Source: SABY01 sp964593705 (GTDB taxonomy: Bacteria; Bacteroidota; Bacteroidia; Bacteroidales; 4484-276). Taken from it: a stretch of 64,000 bases of DNA. The position numbers were made by a program, and so were the translations under genes. Location of the stretch: contig CAZQIV010000016.1 in assembly GCA_964593705.1 (NCBI GenBank), positions 1 to 64,000 of the forward strand. The letters are read 5' to 3'. Within the stretch, counting starts at the first letter, position 1; each line of letters begins with the position of its first letter. The notes below the pieces were generated by a model. The model was not told where the DNA came from and made no database searches. It worked only from the letters and a program-made list of their open reading frames with translations. This document shows, piece by piece, positions 1 through 9,539 of this stretch.

Positions 1-59
1 GCCTTGTCTGTACTGCAAAATAATGCCTTGTCTGTACTGCAAAATAATGCCTTGTTTCC
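1..59. repeat. 24-bp tandem repeat (two copies plus a partial third)
   Basis: Two identical 24-bp units at 1-24 and 25-48 are followed by a third that diverges after GCCTTGT. The unit begins GCCTTGTCTGTAC. The same GCCTTGTCT core recurs in palindromic form near 35979-36030, so this is an intergenic repeat family rather than a coding tandem. The array may extend to the left of the window. Confidence 0.85.
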
Positions 60-142
60 AAAAATTGCCTATCCCGAAAAATAGAAAATCTATGATTTTC
101 GGATTGTTTGTACCGGGTTTCGTGAATCCTGGGCACGAGCGG

Positions 143-258
143 ACTGCCTACTGAAGACTGCCTACTGAAGACTGCCTACTGAAGACTGCCTACTGCCAAC
201 TGAAGACTGCCTACTGCCAACTGCCTACTGAAGACTGCCTACTGCCAACTGCCTACTG
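143..258. repeat. Short tandem array of ACTGCCTACTGAAG / ACTGCCTACTGCCA units
   Basis: Units of about 14-18 bp built from ACTGCCTACTG followed by AAG or CCA alternate from 143 to 258. The array runs into the 3' end of the TonB-receptor gene, whose stop codon (253-255 on the minus strand) lies inside the last unit. Spacers are not unique and there is no conserved long palindromic repeat, so it is a low-complexity array and not CRISPR. Confidence 0.85.
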
Positions 259-2433
259 TATTTCGTCCATCTGGTTTAAATCTCCTCTTTTTGAAAGCGT
301 AATAAAACATGCAAGTACAAAAAATCTGTTTGATCCGGGCACGATAGGCTCAGCTACATACACGCCATCGCTGTTTGGTATTTCTGAAAACCGTTCTCCG
401 TATTCCTGCTTAAAGCCTGGCAGGTTAGTTATGGCTGCATAAATAATGATGTTTTCACGATGCAGGTAACTGATGTTTACATCCAGGGTATTGTAAGCAA
501 TAGTTTCGCTGTTATTAAATCCCGGCAGGTTGGGATTGTGATAAACCCTGGGCGATGAAAATTTGTAACTCACTCCAACCAGCGAACGGATGCCATCGAA
601 CCAATGTTTGTAAACCACCGACAGGTTGTGTTTGCCGGTAAATGAAGGGATGGCCGAATACGGATAATCCCTGTAATTGCGCTCTGTATCGCAATAGCTG
701 TATGAAATCCAGTACTCAGCATTTTTCAGCGTTTTGTTATCACGCCAAAATACGTCAAAACCATAAGCATAACCATCCCCGGAATTTGAGTATGCATCAG
801 GCAAATAGAATTCGTGCGGATTTACTTTTACAAGGTCTTTATAATCTTTGTAATAAACTTCCGTACGTAATGTTCTTTTATTTTTAATCGACTGAAAGGT
901 GAGGATGTATTGATCAGCGCGTTCCGGGCTTATCAGGTCGGTATAGATTAAATATTCGTCCAGTGGATCCTGGTAAAACCAACCGTAGGCAAAAGAAACC
1001 TGGCTGAAATCATCAAATTTGTAAGCTGCGGAAAGGCGTGGCGAAACACTTGTTTTTTTGAGATAATCAGAATATTCGAGCCTTCCCCCTACCCTGCTCA
1101 CAAATTTATTGGAGAGATAAATTTCCGCTTCGCCAAATGTTGAAAACGAATTACCCTGGTAGTTGTTCAGGAATTTTTCCTGGCCTTCGAGATAATCACT
1201 GATGTATTCTTTCGAAAAAATATCTGCACCCATCCTAAGATTTATTTTTTCGTTCAACTGGTGTGTAAAAACATTTTTGTAGTGAAGTCCACGTAAAGTC
1301 TCTTTAAAGTTAACCTTTCCATATTCAACATTATCCCTGTTTTCGGTAATGGAAATTCCGGTGTGATACACCCATTTTTTACCAAGCATCGTTTTCCACG
1401 ATCCATTTACATACAGGTTGTTGTTTCTTAAATCATAAGCCGTAATTTGTCCGTCATTATTTAGGTTGGCCTGATTTAACGACATGTATGAAGTATTGAT
1501 GTTGGTATAGAGTTTCAACATTCCCGATTTGCCGGTTGTTTGCCTTACGCTTACATCTGCGGTTAAATGTTCGGGCGGATGATTCCAGTCGAAATTTTGC
1601 GGTGCAATGGCCATATAAGGCTTCAGGTTGGTGTAGTTGATTGATGCAGTTACAGCCCCGGTATTCCATTTTTTTGTTCCGGCCAAACCGGCGCTCACAG
1701 ACAGTAGCGAAATATTCAATTCATCCTCAGCGGGCATGTCGTTGGTGTTTAACTGCAACACCGATGAGAGCGCCTGGCCATATTCTGCCGAATAACCACC
1801 CGTGCTAAATACAGTTCCTTTAAACATAAAGGGATTGAATCTGCCACGTGTTGAAGTTAATGGTGGCGATGAGTTGTAGGGAACTTGCACGAGCATGCCG
1901 TCAATATAGGTTTGCGATTCCTCACTGCTGCCGCCTTTTACGAATAGCTTACCCGACTCAGGGTTGGATGTTGTTCCGGGTAGTGTTTGCAAAGCGCCAT
2001 AAACATCGCCCATTGCCCCGGCGGTTGTTACCATGTCGAGCGAACTCAAAGTAGCTGATCGCTTCTCATCGCCGGCTTCAAAAGTGCCTGCGGTAATAGT
2101 TACTGCTTTCATTTGATTAAACTTTTCTCTAAGGACAATTGTAAATTTTAGCGCTGTACCATCCAACAAAACTTTCTCCTCAAAACCTTCATATCCTATA
2201 AAGTCAACTTTCAGGGTTTGTTCGCCACTTTCATCAGTTTTAAATTTAAAGTTCCCATCCACATCACTTGATATTCCATCATAAGTTCCCAAAAGGTAAA
2301 CATTAGCGCCGGTAAGCACTTCCCCTTTTTTGTCGGATACATTTCCCGAAATATCGGTTTGTGCTGATATTCCTAAGTTGCTGAAAAGATTTATCGTTAA
2401 GATTATGGCAGATATTTTAACAATTGCTCGCAT
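253..2433 (-). CDS. TonB-dependent receptor with carboxypeptidase-regulatory-like N-terminal domain
   Basis: Outer-membrane TonB-gated receptor of 726 aa. Residues 1-24 are a signal peptide ending in ISA before Q25. About 25-112 form a carboxypeptidase-D-regulatory-like beta sandwich (ISGNVSDKKGE start), typical of Bacteroidota receptors. About 130-235 are the plug, with the TLPGT, VKGGSSEESQTYIDG and GGYSAEYGQALSSVL motifs, and the rest is beta-barrel strands. No SusD-like partner is adjacent, so the substrate cannot be inferred. The last barrel strand (RFFVLACFITL) is followed by about a dozen extra residues, and the stop codon lies in a tandem repeat array. A likely sigma-ABfr-type promoter sits just upstream (2457-2487). 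It is transcribed divergently from the surface-protein cluster. Confidence 0.93.
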   Translation of the reverse strand: MRAIVKISAIILTINLFSNLGISAQTDISGNVSDKKGEVLTGANVYLLGTYDGISSDVDGNFKFKTDESGEQTLKVDFIGYEGFEEKVLLDGTALKFTIVLREKFNQMKAVTITAGTFEAGDEKRSATLSSLDMVTTAGAMGDVYGALQTLPGTTSNPESGKLFVKGGSSEESQTYIDGMLVQVPYNSSPPLTSTRGRFNPFMFKGTVFSTGGYSAEYGQALSSVLQLNTNDMPAEDELNISLLSVSAGLAGTKKWNTGAVTASINYTNLKPYMAIAPQNFDWNHPPEHLTADVSVRQTTGKSGMLKLYTNINTSYMSLNQANLNNDGQITAYDLRNNNLYVNGSWKTMLGKKWVYHTGISITENRDNVEYGKVNFKETLRGLHYKNVFTHQLNEKINLRMGADIFSKEYISDYLEGQEKFLNNYQGNSFSTFGEAEIYLSNKFVSRVGGRLEYSDYLKKTSVSPRLSAAYKFDDFSQVSFAYGWFYQDPLDEYLIYTDLISPERADQYILTFQSIKNKRTLRTEVYYKDYKDLVKVNPHEFYLPDAYSNSGDGYAYGFDVFWRDNKTLKNAEYWISYSYCDTERNYRDYPYSAIPSFTGKHNLSVVYKHWFDGIRSLVGVSYKFSSPRVYHNPNLPGFNNSETIAYNTLDVNISYLHRENIIIYAAITNLPGFKQEYGERFSEIPNSDGVYVAEPIVPGSNRFFVLACFITLSKRGDLNQMDEIQ

Positions 2434-2456
2434 TGTATCATTTAATTAATGAGATG

Positions 2457-2487
2457 CAAAAGTGAATCAACACACTGCTGAAACAAA
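2457..2487 (-). promoter_or_regulatory. Candidate Bacteroidota promoter for the TonB receptor
   Basis: On the minus strand a CACTTTTG (one mismatch to TAnnTTTG, 2457-2464) lies 19 bp downstream of TTTG (2484-2487). This matches the -7/-33 arrangement known for Bacteroides-type promoters. The start codon is about 24 bp further downstream. Confidence 0.4.
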
Positions 2488-2781
2488 ATAAAATGGATTG
2501 AACTGTTGAATATGCTGACTGAATTGTAGAATTGATAACCATTAATGTAAAATTCAGGTATTGATTATTCCTGTTTCCCGAACAGGGCTATAACAAATCG
2601 ACTCATTGTTAAAACGGAGTGATGTAGCTGTGGCAAGTATGACCGGATAGTAGAAAAAATGCAGTTTTGGTGGTGTGTTTTCACCCATAAGGGCGAAAAC
2701 CACTACTGATTTTCACCCATAATTTAATTCCCACTACACTCTAAAAAAAGTTAATTAAAATTAACTAAATCATAATATAAT

Positions 2782-2811
2782 GGTAATTAAGTATATACTT
2801 GCTTAATTACC
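2782..2811. promoter_or_regulatory. Operator-like inverted repeat
   Basis: Perfect 10-bp arms GGTAATTAAG and CTTAATTACC are separated by 10 bp. A smaller AAGTATATACTT palindrome overlaps the left arm and spacer. The arm centres lie about two helical turns apart, as for a dimeric regulator site between divergent genes. No regulator is identified. Confidence 0.4.
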
Positions 2812-3014
2812 GATTATAGTTTTAATTCATTCACTCTGGTATGGCAATTGTTAATTCAATATTTTACCTAAATAGCTATTTAACAATTATTTAACAAGAT
2901 ATAAAATAACTTAAAGATAGGAGATTTGTTTTTATGTATTGAGGAAAACTGTTGTTCGTAATCTCTAACAATAGGTATTTTATAAAAAACCCATCACAAT
3001 TTAAAACTATTATT

Positions 3015-6000
3015 ATGAAAAAGTTTACAGTAAAAAGAAAGGTGAAAGCTACTATTGAGAAAGGAAGATTTCTCGTAGCTACAATGTTTTTAATCGCATT
3101 TTTTGCGATCGGTTCAAACCAGGTGGCGGCACAAACAGATTGTTGTCCGGAATTCAAATTAAAAGATGCCGTGGAAATTTGTCCGGCAGAAGGAGCTTGC
3201 CAAAGCGATTTGCCGGGTGGCCAGGGAGATAAAGCTATGGCTGCCTGTAAGGAGAGCGCCCATGTTTACACGGTTTACCCCAACGATGCAGCCTATTCAT
3301 ATACCTGGACGGTAAATGGCGGCATCATAGCAAATCCCACCCCCGATAATCCAAAGGTAATTGTTTGGGGCACAGGCAGTGTGGGCTACATCAAAGTAGT
3401 GATTAGCAACCTCGCTACTGGTGGTACTTGCCTCGACTCAATAACAGCACAGATTTGCCTGATTGACGGCCCTGAAGCTGATTTTATTACTGACCAGGAT
3501 ACTGTTTGTATTAACACAGCAGTTCATTTTACAAATTTATCATTGGGAGGAAGTGTTTACTTATGGGACTTTGGCGATGGAATCACGTCCACACTGGCCA
3601 ACCCCTTAGATCATCCCTACACTAATCCGGGCACATATACCGTAACCCTTACTGTTACCGATATGGGCGCTGGCCATTGGGTACAAGTATTCCAGGAGGA
3701 AGATAGTATCCTAATGCAGGTTCCCTGTGGTTGTTCCGACACCATTACCAAAAAGATAGTTGTCCTGCCGGGTGAGGGGCCGAAAATTGAAACCGATTGT
3801 TGTTATGGCACCGTGTGTGCCGGAGATACATCTTCGTTTTGTACACCACCACCACCACCGGGTTGTCCTACATACAATTGGACGGTTACCGGAGGAACTA
3901 TAATTTCGGGTGTGGGAACCAATTGCGTTTCCGTGAAATGGTCGCCAACCTATATTGGGCCTACTACCATCAGCCTTGAAACACCCGGCTGTGGTACTGC
4001 TCCATGCGAAGGGACAACAATTTTAAATGTGCCTGTTTTTTATCCAAACTTTCCAATTTCAGGACCATTATCACTTTGCCAGGGAGCTTCCGGAACTTTT
4101 TCCTTACCAACTTTGCCAGGCACATATTATAACTGGACGGTTAGTGGCGGTGGTTACCAGTTTAATTTACAAGACAGAAATACACCAACAGTAAATATTT
4201 CATTTTATGATGCAACAACTTATACCATAAAATGTGAATATAATAATCCACTGGCAAATTGCGGCCCTGGCACAAGTACTTTTATTATCAATGTATTGCC
4301 TGAGTTTGTTTTTACCTATGGTGAAGAGCAGGTTTGTGAAGGCACTACCTGGACATATTTTACCAATGGTGACGCTACCTGGAGTGTATCTCCTGCCGGG
4401 CCTGGCATCGTTCCTGGCGCACCACCATCATCGGCTGATATTATCTGGAATAGCCCGGGAACCTATACCATTACGGCAACAGCGGTAAATGCTGCAAACT
4501 TTTGTAATATCAATGCCATAAAAGTGGTAGAGGTAATTGCTAAACCTGTATTGAATCCTATTGTAGGTAACGACAGCGTGTGTCCGGGCGAGAATGTTAC
4601 TTACAGTATTTCGTCGGATAAAAAGGACCAGACCTTTGTATGGTCAATAAGTGGAGGTCCGGGAACTATACATACCGAGATGGGATCCATGCATGATTCG
4701 GTGGTTGTTCAATGGACGGGTATCGGGCCCTGGCAGCTTAGTGTTTATCAGAAAGGTGAGCCCGGTGTTTCTTGCGATTCAGATCCTATGCTCCTAAATG
4801 TATTTCCTTTTCTTCCTCCTGTTATTAGTGGTTCCAGCACCGTGTGTGTAGATGCCAGCGAAGTTTATACCGCGGGCGGTTCCAACCCTTCGGGCGATTT
4901 CGATTGGAGCATTAGCCCGGCGGCGCAGGGGACGATACAAAGTGGACAGGGCACCAACTCAGTTACCATCCTGTGGCATGGCCCTTCAGCCAGTGCCACC
5001 CTATCGGTTACTTCGTGTACCGGCAGCGACACGCATACCATCAATATCACCGGGCGACCTGTCGCCAACGTTAGCTACAGCACCTTGCCTGTATTTTGCC
5101 AGGGCGATGTGGTGAACCTGGTACTTTCAACTCCATATTTCGGGCCTTACACCTATGAGTGGTTCAAAGTAGGCACCGGAAGTTTAGGAATTTTTACAAA
5201 TACCTTAAACATCACCATTTCGTCCTTAAGCGTAGCCACGCATCAATATTATGTTTTGGTAAAGGAAAATGGCTGTGAGTTTAAATCTAATATAGTAGAT
5301 GTAATCATCAAAAATTGTGTTCCCGGAACTCCGGGTGGTCCTCCTACTTATAACGGCTGCGGTGTGATTTGCTGGTTTTGGCCTTATGTTGAGTGCGATA
5401 AAGTTACCCTTATCGACAAATCCCTGGCACAACCAGGCATTATCAACAGTTGGTTATGGAGCGTTAGCCCAACTGGCAGCTTCGATAACATGTTAGCTCA
5501 AAACCCGGTACTTACGGTTCCGGTATCAGGACCTTATACCATCACACTGACGGTAACTTCCTCTGCGGGCTGTACTTCAACTTATACTGAAACGGTGGAC
5601 ATTCTGCTCCCCACGGCAAGTTTCACATACACAGCACCGCTTTGCGATAATGCTCCCATCAGTTTTACTGCCTCTCCATTCAATCCAACTTATAACTATG
5701 CCTGGGATTTTGGTGATGGCTTAACATCATACACAGCAAACACGGAACATACTTATGGGTCTCCTGCTCCCGCCAACTACACGGTTAACTTAGTAATAAG
5801 TAACGACAAAGGCTGCGTGGCAAATGCTTCACAAACCATTACGGTTAACCCTTCACCCGTTTGCACCATTTCGGCCAGCGACACCATTTTTTGTCCCGGC
5901 AGTTTCGAAACCCTCGCTGCACCATGTGGAGGTGTAGGTTGGGGATACCAATGGTATAAAAACGGAAAACTGATTCCTGGAGCCAACGGAGACACTTATA

Positions 6001-9000
6001 ATGTTTACGAACATGGGGAGTATCATGTAGTGGTCTCAAATACAACCGGCTGCTCCAATGCATCGAATAAGATTTACATGTATGTGCATTCGCTGCCCAT
6101 AGTAAAAGTTAGCGGCGATGGACATATTTGCGCATTTCCTGCATCCATTTCCGGGGTTTATTTAATTGCCAATTATGATATCAATTATATCTATAGCTGG
6201 AGTTGTATTCCTAACGTAGCTTCTTTTTCGCCGGCAACAAGTAATGCAACCTGGGCAAGCCTTACTTTGCCTGCTGTTTTGCCCGCCACCTACGAATTTA
6301 TTGTTGAGGTTACCGACACTACTACCGGCTGCGTTAACAGCGATACCCTGTGTGTAACTTTTTACGAAATACCCACGGTAGATTTCTTCCCATTTACGGC
6401 ACTTTGCGAAGGTACACCGGTACTGCTAACGCCCACGCTCGATGATTTCTCCAAATATACCTATCATTGGAATACCGGGGAAACCACGCCCACCATCATG
6501 GCCTCAAATCCCGGGCACTACAGCCTTACCGTGACCGATAAGAAGGGTGGATGTAAGACTACTGCTGATGCAGCCATAATTTTTTCTAAGCCCGATTTAA
6601 GCCTCTTCCCATTGGGTTGTGCCACTATTTGCCCTCCCGATATCTTGAATTTGTACATTCCTTTACCACTCAATGCGTGGTGGCCCAACGATACCTATTC
6701 GAGCGCTTATCCTTCCATTACCTGGTACGATAACGGCAACTATGGCAGCCCGATAGGCTATGGCGAAACCTTTAATTTTCCGTCATCCGGAACCGGGAAC
6801 CATGAGTTTTCAGTAGTAGTTCAAAACAGCTTTGGCTGTTTGGATACAGCGGGTGTATTTTGCCTCACCGATAATGCGGTGTGTTGTGAAATCATCGCTG
6901 CGATAAACCAGACTGATGCAAGTTGTCCACAATCAGCCGATGGGTCATTTTCCATTTTCTTTGATCCTACTTCAACCGTTGCACCATTTACTGTTGAAAT
7001 AAGTCCGCAAAGTGGTTTGCCACCGTATATAGTGTCAATACTCCCAGGTGGTGATCACACTTTTTCAGGCTTACCTCCGGGATCTTATGTTGTCACCATA
7101 AAAGATGCATCAGGCCAATGTGAAGATTCTCTTGATGTCACAATCGGATTTTTACAGGATTACTGTTGTTTTGCAGAAGCTGACTCAAGTTTTATACACA
7201 TTTTAAATGACACCATCTTTTATTCAGATGTGGTTTGGGACAATAAATACTACATCGGCGAAGGCGTAATGGTTACTATGGCCGGGGCAATGTTTGACAT
7301 TACAAACGTTGATGTTGTATTTGACGAGTGTGCAGGTATCGAGTTTATTAATGGTGGCTACCTACGCGCCAACAATTCAGTATTCAGGCCCTGCGATATC
7401 GATAAGAGCTGGAGAGGTTTACGGTTTGACGGCGCTGGCGAATTTGATAATATTGTTAACGAATCGACATTTAAAAATGCCGAAGTTGCACTCTATTTCC
7501 AAAATGAAGCCGATGCGGTAGTCTCGAATAACCTGTTCTCAAACTGCAATTATGGAGTCAGGGTTGAAAATCACAACAACTTTAATCATCCTATTTCAGG
7601 CAACCGTTTCGTTACCGAAGATTTCTTCCCGGACTTCGCTTGCGAAACGAAGTATTCATTTGTAAACAACAACGTTACGCTTGGCATCTATTCCGAGTAT
7701 TCCAGGTTCGTTGATCAGGTATCCCACAACGAGTTTATCAATTCAACAGGTACTACCTGGCCCAGAACTTATGGTATTTACCAGGTGTATGGTGGTGGCG
7801 TATTTTCAGAAAATACTTTCACCGACATAGGTACGGCTGTAACGCTCATCGGACAAATGTATTATTCCAGCGTTGAGAACAACGAAATCGAGATAAACCT
7901 GCAAACCTTGAATAACTCCTCAGCCATCTTCGTGACTTTATGCGATGGCCCGGTCATTGAAGTACTCAACAATGAAATTACAAACAACTACAACCAGTGG
8001 GATAGCTTCTCGGCCATTTATGCTGCTCACTCCACTAGCTTAGGTATTGCAAATAACGAGATAGATGGCTTCAATTTTGGCATCATCGACGTTGGTAACA
8101 CCAATTACCAGATCAGTAATAACGTGATTAATGATACCCGTTCAGCAGGAATTTATGTTTTCGAACTGCCTTACAGCACCGGTTACATTACCTGCAATTC
8201 GATTAAGATGAGGGATTACAATAATAGCTTTGGTATTTTGGGATTTAACATGTCATCAATGAGTGAGGTATCGAGCAATTGCATCACCGACTGCTATACT
8301 TCGATGAATTTCTCAGGCTGGGGCTCGGCAGGAAATCTACCCATATTGCCATTAATCAGGAATAACTTTCTGTATAATTACGCTTATGTTGGAATCAATG
8401 TACAGGGACATACTGGTAATATTGGAACCGTTACCGATCCCGGCTTGAACACCCTGTGGAGCAACAATAATACGGCAACCGACATCAATAGCAACACTTC
8501 AATTACCGTGGCCGATAACTTCGGGATGTTTAACATTTCGTTCCCACTGGTACAGATTACAAGTAACAACCCCTACCATTCAACTGCCTCGTGCGGACAC
8601 CAGATTTTCAATATGCCATCACAAGGCAACCTGAACATCGACTATGCCTGCGATAATTCTGATCGGATTTATGAGCTAATGACAGGTGCTGGCGGAACCT
8701 ATTACCTGGCACCTGGTTACCAGGAAACACTAAAATCATCGCCTACTCCATTCGAACACGCTAATATGATTATGGCTTCTATGGAAAATCCTGATATGGC
8801 ACTTCTGAATGAAATCATCCTGCTTACCGACCTGACATCAAACCAGGAAGCCCTGCTGATGTACGATTTCCATTACAGAAATGGCGATTACCAGAACGCA
8901 CGTGCTTCAATGGAAATGTTTGCACCGCATACCCTGGATGAGCAGGATTATAAGACCCTGTCGATGTACGGCCTGGATGCCATCGCTTATAGCTGGGATG

Positions 9001-9437
9001 AATTCTCTGAGGGGGATATTGAAACCATGAAGATGATAGCTGCCGAAGAATCGGTTTATGCCAACCTCGCTATATCATTGCTCAACAACGTGTCGGGCTA
9101 TAGAGATCATATCACCGAAGAAGTAGTTTTACCTGATGTAACGTGGACTGAAAATATCAAGCGTGTCGAAACTGATGGCAGCTACCTCAACATCTATCCC
9201 AACCCGGTAACAAACACCGCTTACATCGAGTTTATCGATAACACCGATGGCAACAGTAAGATTGAAGTTTTTGATATCCGCGGTAAGCTGGTAAACGAAA
9301 TCGACATCAGCATTGTTTCCGGTGGAATTGAAATGGATGTACAGCAACTTCGTGGTGGAATCTATTTCGTTACCATTGCCAATCCCGAATCAGGATTTAT
9401 CCAAAAAGGGAAAATGGTTAAAATTGATAATCAATAA
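3015..9437 (+). CDS. Giant secreted PKD / parallel beta-helix protein with T9SS sorting domain
   Basis: The frame is open from 2952, but the ATG at 3015 gives a proper signal peptide (about residues 1-40, hydrophobic core FLVATMFLIAFFAIG, ending VAAQ), so a 2140-aa product is preferred. The mature part has PKD-type domains with the YLWDFGDG and YAWDFGDG signatures (about 155-220 and 865-945) among many Ig/PKD-like repeats with paired cysteines. A right-handed beta-helix region rich in NNxF/NN repeats follows (about 1430-1850), and a type A T9SS C-terminal domain (NIYPNPVTNTAYIEF to IQKGKMVKI) covers about the last 85 residues. It is predicted to be exported by the type IX system and anchored at the surface; an adhesin or matrix role is inference. 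No enzymatic motif was seen. Confidence 0.9.
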   Translation: MKKFTVKRKVKATIEKGRFLVATMFLIAFFAIGSNQVAAQTDCCPEFKLKDAVEICPAEGACQSDLPGGQGDKAMAACKESAHVYTVYPNDAAYSYTWTVNGGIIANPTPDNPKVIVWGTGSVGYIKVVISNLATGGTCLDSITAQICLIDGPEADFITDQDTVCINTAVHFTNLSLGGSVYLWDFGDGITSTLANPLDHPYTNPGTYTVTLTVTDMGAGHWVQVFQEEDSILMQVPCGCSDTITKKIVVLPGEGPKIETDCCYGTVCAGDTSSFCTPPPPPGCPTYNWTVTGGTIISGVGTNCVSVKWSPTYIGPTTISLETPGCGTAPCEGTTILNVPVFYPNFPISGPLSLCQGASGTFSLPTLPGTYYNWTVSGGGYQFNLQDRNTPTVNISFYDATTYTIKCEYNNPLANCGPGTSTFIINVLPEFVFTYGEEQVCEGTTWTYFTNGDATWSVSPAGPGIVPGAPPSSADIIWNSPGTYTITATAVNAANFCNINAIKVVEVIAKPVLNPIVGNDSVCPGENVTYSISSDKKDQTFVWSISGGPGTIHTEMGSMHDSVVVQWTGIGPWQLSVYQKGEPGVSCDSDPMLLNVFPFLPPVISGSSTVCVDASEVYTAGGSNPSGDFDWSISPAAQGTIQSGQGTNSVTILWHGPSASATLSVTSCTGSDTHTINITGRPVANVSYSTLPVFCQGDVVNLVLSTPYFGPYTYEWFKVGTGSLGIFTNTLNITISSLSVATHQYYVLVKENGCEFKSNIVDVIIKNCVPGTPGGPPTYNGCGVICWFWPYVECDKVTLIDKSLAQPGIINSWLWSVSPTGSFDNMLAQNPVLTVPVSGPYTITLTVTSSAGCTSTYTETVDILLPTASFTYTAPLCDNAPISFTASPFNPTYNYAWDFGDGLTSYTANTEHTYGSPAPANYTVNLVISNDKGCVANASQTITVNPSPVCTISASDTIFCPGSFETLAAPCGGVGWGYQWYKNGKLIPGANGDTYNVYEHGEYHVVVSNTTGCSNASNKIYMYVHSLPIVKVSGDGHICAFPASISGVYLIANYDINYIYSWSCIPNVASFSPATSNATWASLTLPAVLPATYEFIVEVTDTTTGCVNSDTLCVTFYEIPTVDFFPFTALCEGTPVLLTPTLDDFSKYTYHWNTGETTPTIMASNPGHYSLTVTDKKGGCKTTADAAIIFSKPDLSLFPLGCATICPPDILNLYIPLPLNAWWPNDTYSSAYPSITWYDNGNYGSPIGYGETFNFPSSGTGNHEFSVVVQNSFGCLDTAGVFCLTDNAVCCEIIAAINQTDASCPQSADGSFSIFFDPTSTVAPFTVEISPQSGLPPYIVSILPGGDHTFSGLPPGSYVVTIKDASGQCEDSLDVTIGFLQDYCCFAEADSSFIHILNDTIFYSDVVWDNKYYIGEGVMVTMAGAMFDITNVDVVFDECAGIEFINGGYLRANNSVFRPCDIDKSWRGLRFDGAGEFDNIVNESTFKNAEVALYFQNEADAVVSNNLFSNCNYGVRVENHNNFNHPISGNRFVTEDFFPDFACETKYSFVNNNVTLGIYSEYSRFVDQVSHNEFINSTGTTWPRTYGIYQVYGGGVFSENTFTDIGTAVTLIGQMYYSSVENNEIEINLQTLNNSSAIFVTLCDGPVIEVLNNEITNNYNQWDSFSAIYAAHSTSLGIANNEIDGFNFGIIDVGNTNYQISNNVINDTRSAGIYVFELPYSTGYITCNSIKMRDYNNSFGILGFNMSSMSEVSSNCITDCYTSMNFSGWGSAGNLPILPLIRNNFLYNYAYVGINVQGHTGNIGTVTDPGLNTLWSNNNTATDINSNTSITVADNFGMFNISFPLVQITSNNPYHSTASCGHQIFNMPSQGNLNIDYACDNSDRIYELMTGAGGTYYLAPGYQETLKSSPTPFEHANMIMASMENPDMALLNEIILLTDLTSNQEALLMYDFHYRNGDYQNARASMEMFAPHTLDEQDYKTLSMYGLDAIAYSWDEFSEGDIETMKMIAAEESVYANLAISLLNNVSGYRDHITEEVVLPDVTWTENIKRVETDGSYLNIYPNPVTNTAYIEFIDNTDGNSKIEVFDIRGKLVNEIDISIVSGGIEMDVQQLRGGIYFVTIANPESGFIQKGKMVKIDNQ

Positions 9438-9539
9438 TAAATTCACCTCATTCCTTACACCTTTTCCCCTTCGCAAGAAGGGGGAATTCCCTCTCCTTTT
9501 AGGAGAGGGTTAGGGTGAGGTTAAAAAAAAGGAGACATC
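9438..9539. repeat. Intergenic hairpin repeat CCCTCTCCT...AGGAGAGGG
   Basis: Between the first two surface genes a perfect 9-bp hairpin (9490-9509, arms CCCTCTCCT / AGGAGAGGG) is followed by TTAGGGTGAGG. This is a typical dispersed intergenic repeat and could also terminate transcription, though no T-run follows. GGAGA (9531-9535) is the ribosome-binding site of the next gene. Confidence 0.6.

Larger units (their letters stand above)
2434..3014. other. Divergent intergenic region with palindromes
   Basis: No gene is seen. The stretch separates the leftward TonB receptor from the rightward PKD protein. It holds a hairpin-like GTTTTCACCC...GGGCGAAAAC (2677-2700), a second ATTTTCACCCAT copy just downstream, and a 10-bp inverted repeat GGTAATTAAG/CTTAATTACC at 2782-2811. 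The rest is A+T-rich. Confidence 0.6.

Noticed and set aside
1..258. Possible CRISPR array at the window start
   Set aside because: Units are 14-24 bp, in direct contact, and have no unique spacers of 30-40 bp; no cas genes are present.
2952..3014. Upstream start for the PKD/beta-helix protein
   Set aside because: Starting at 2952 would put 21 polar residues before the signal peptide; ATG 3015 gives a normal one.
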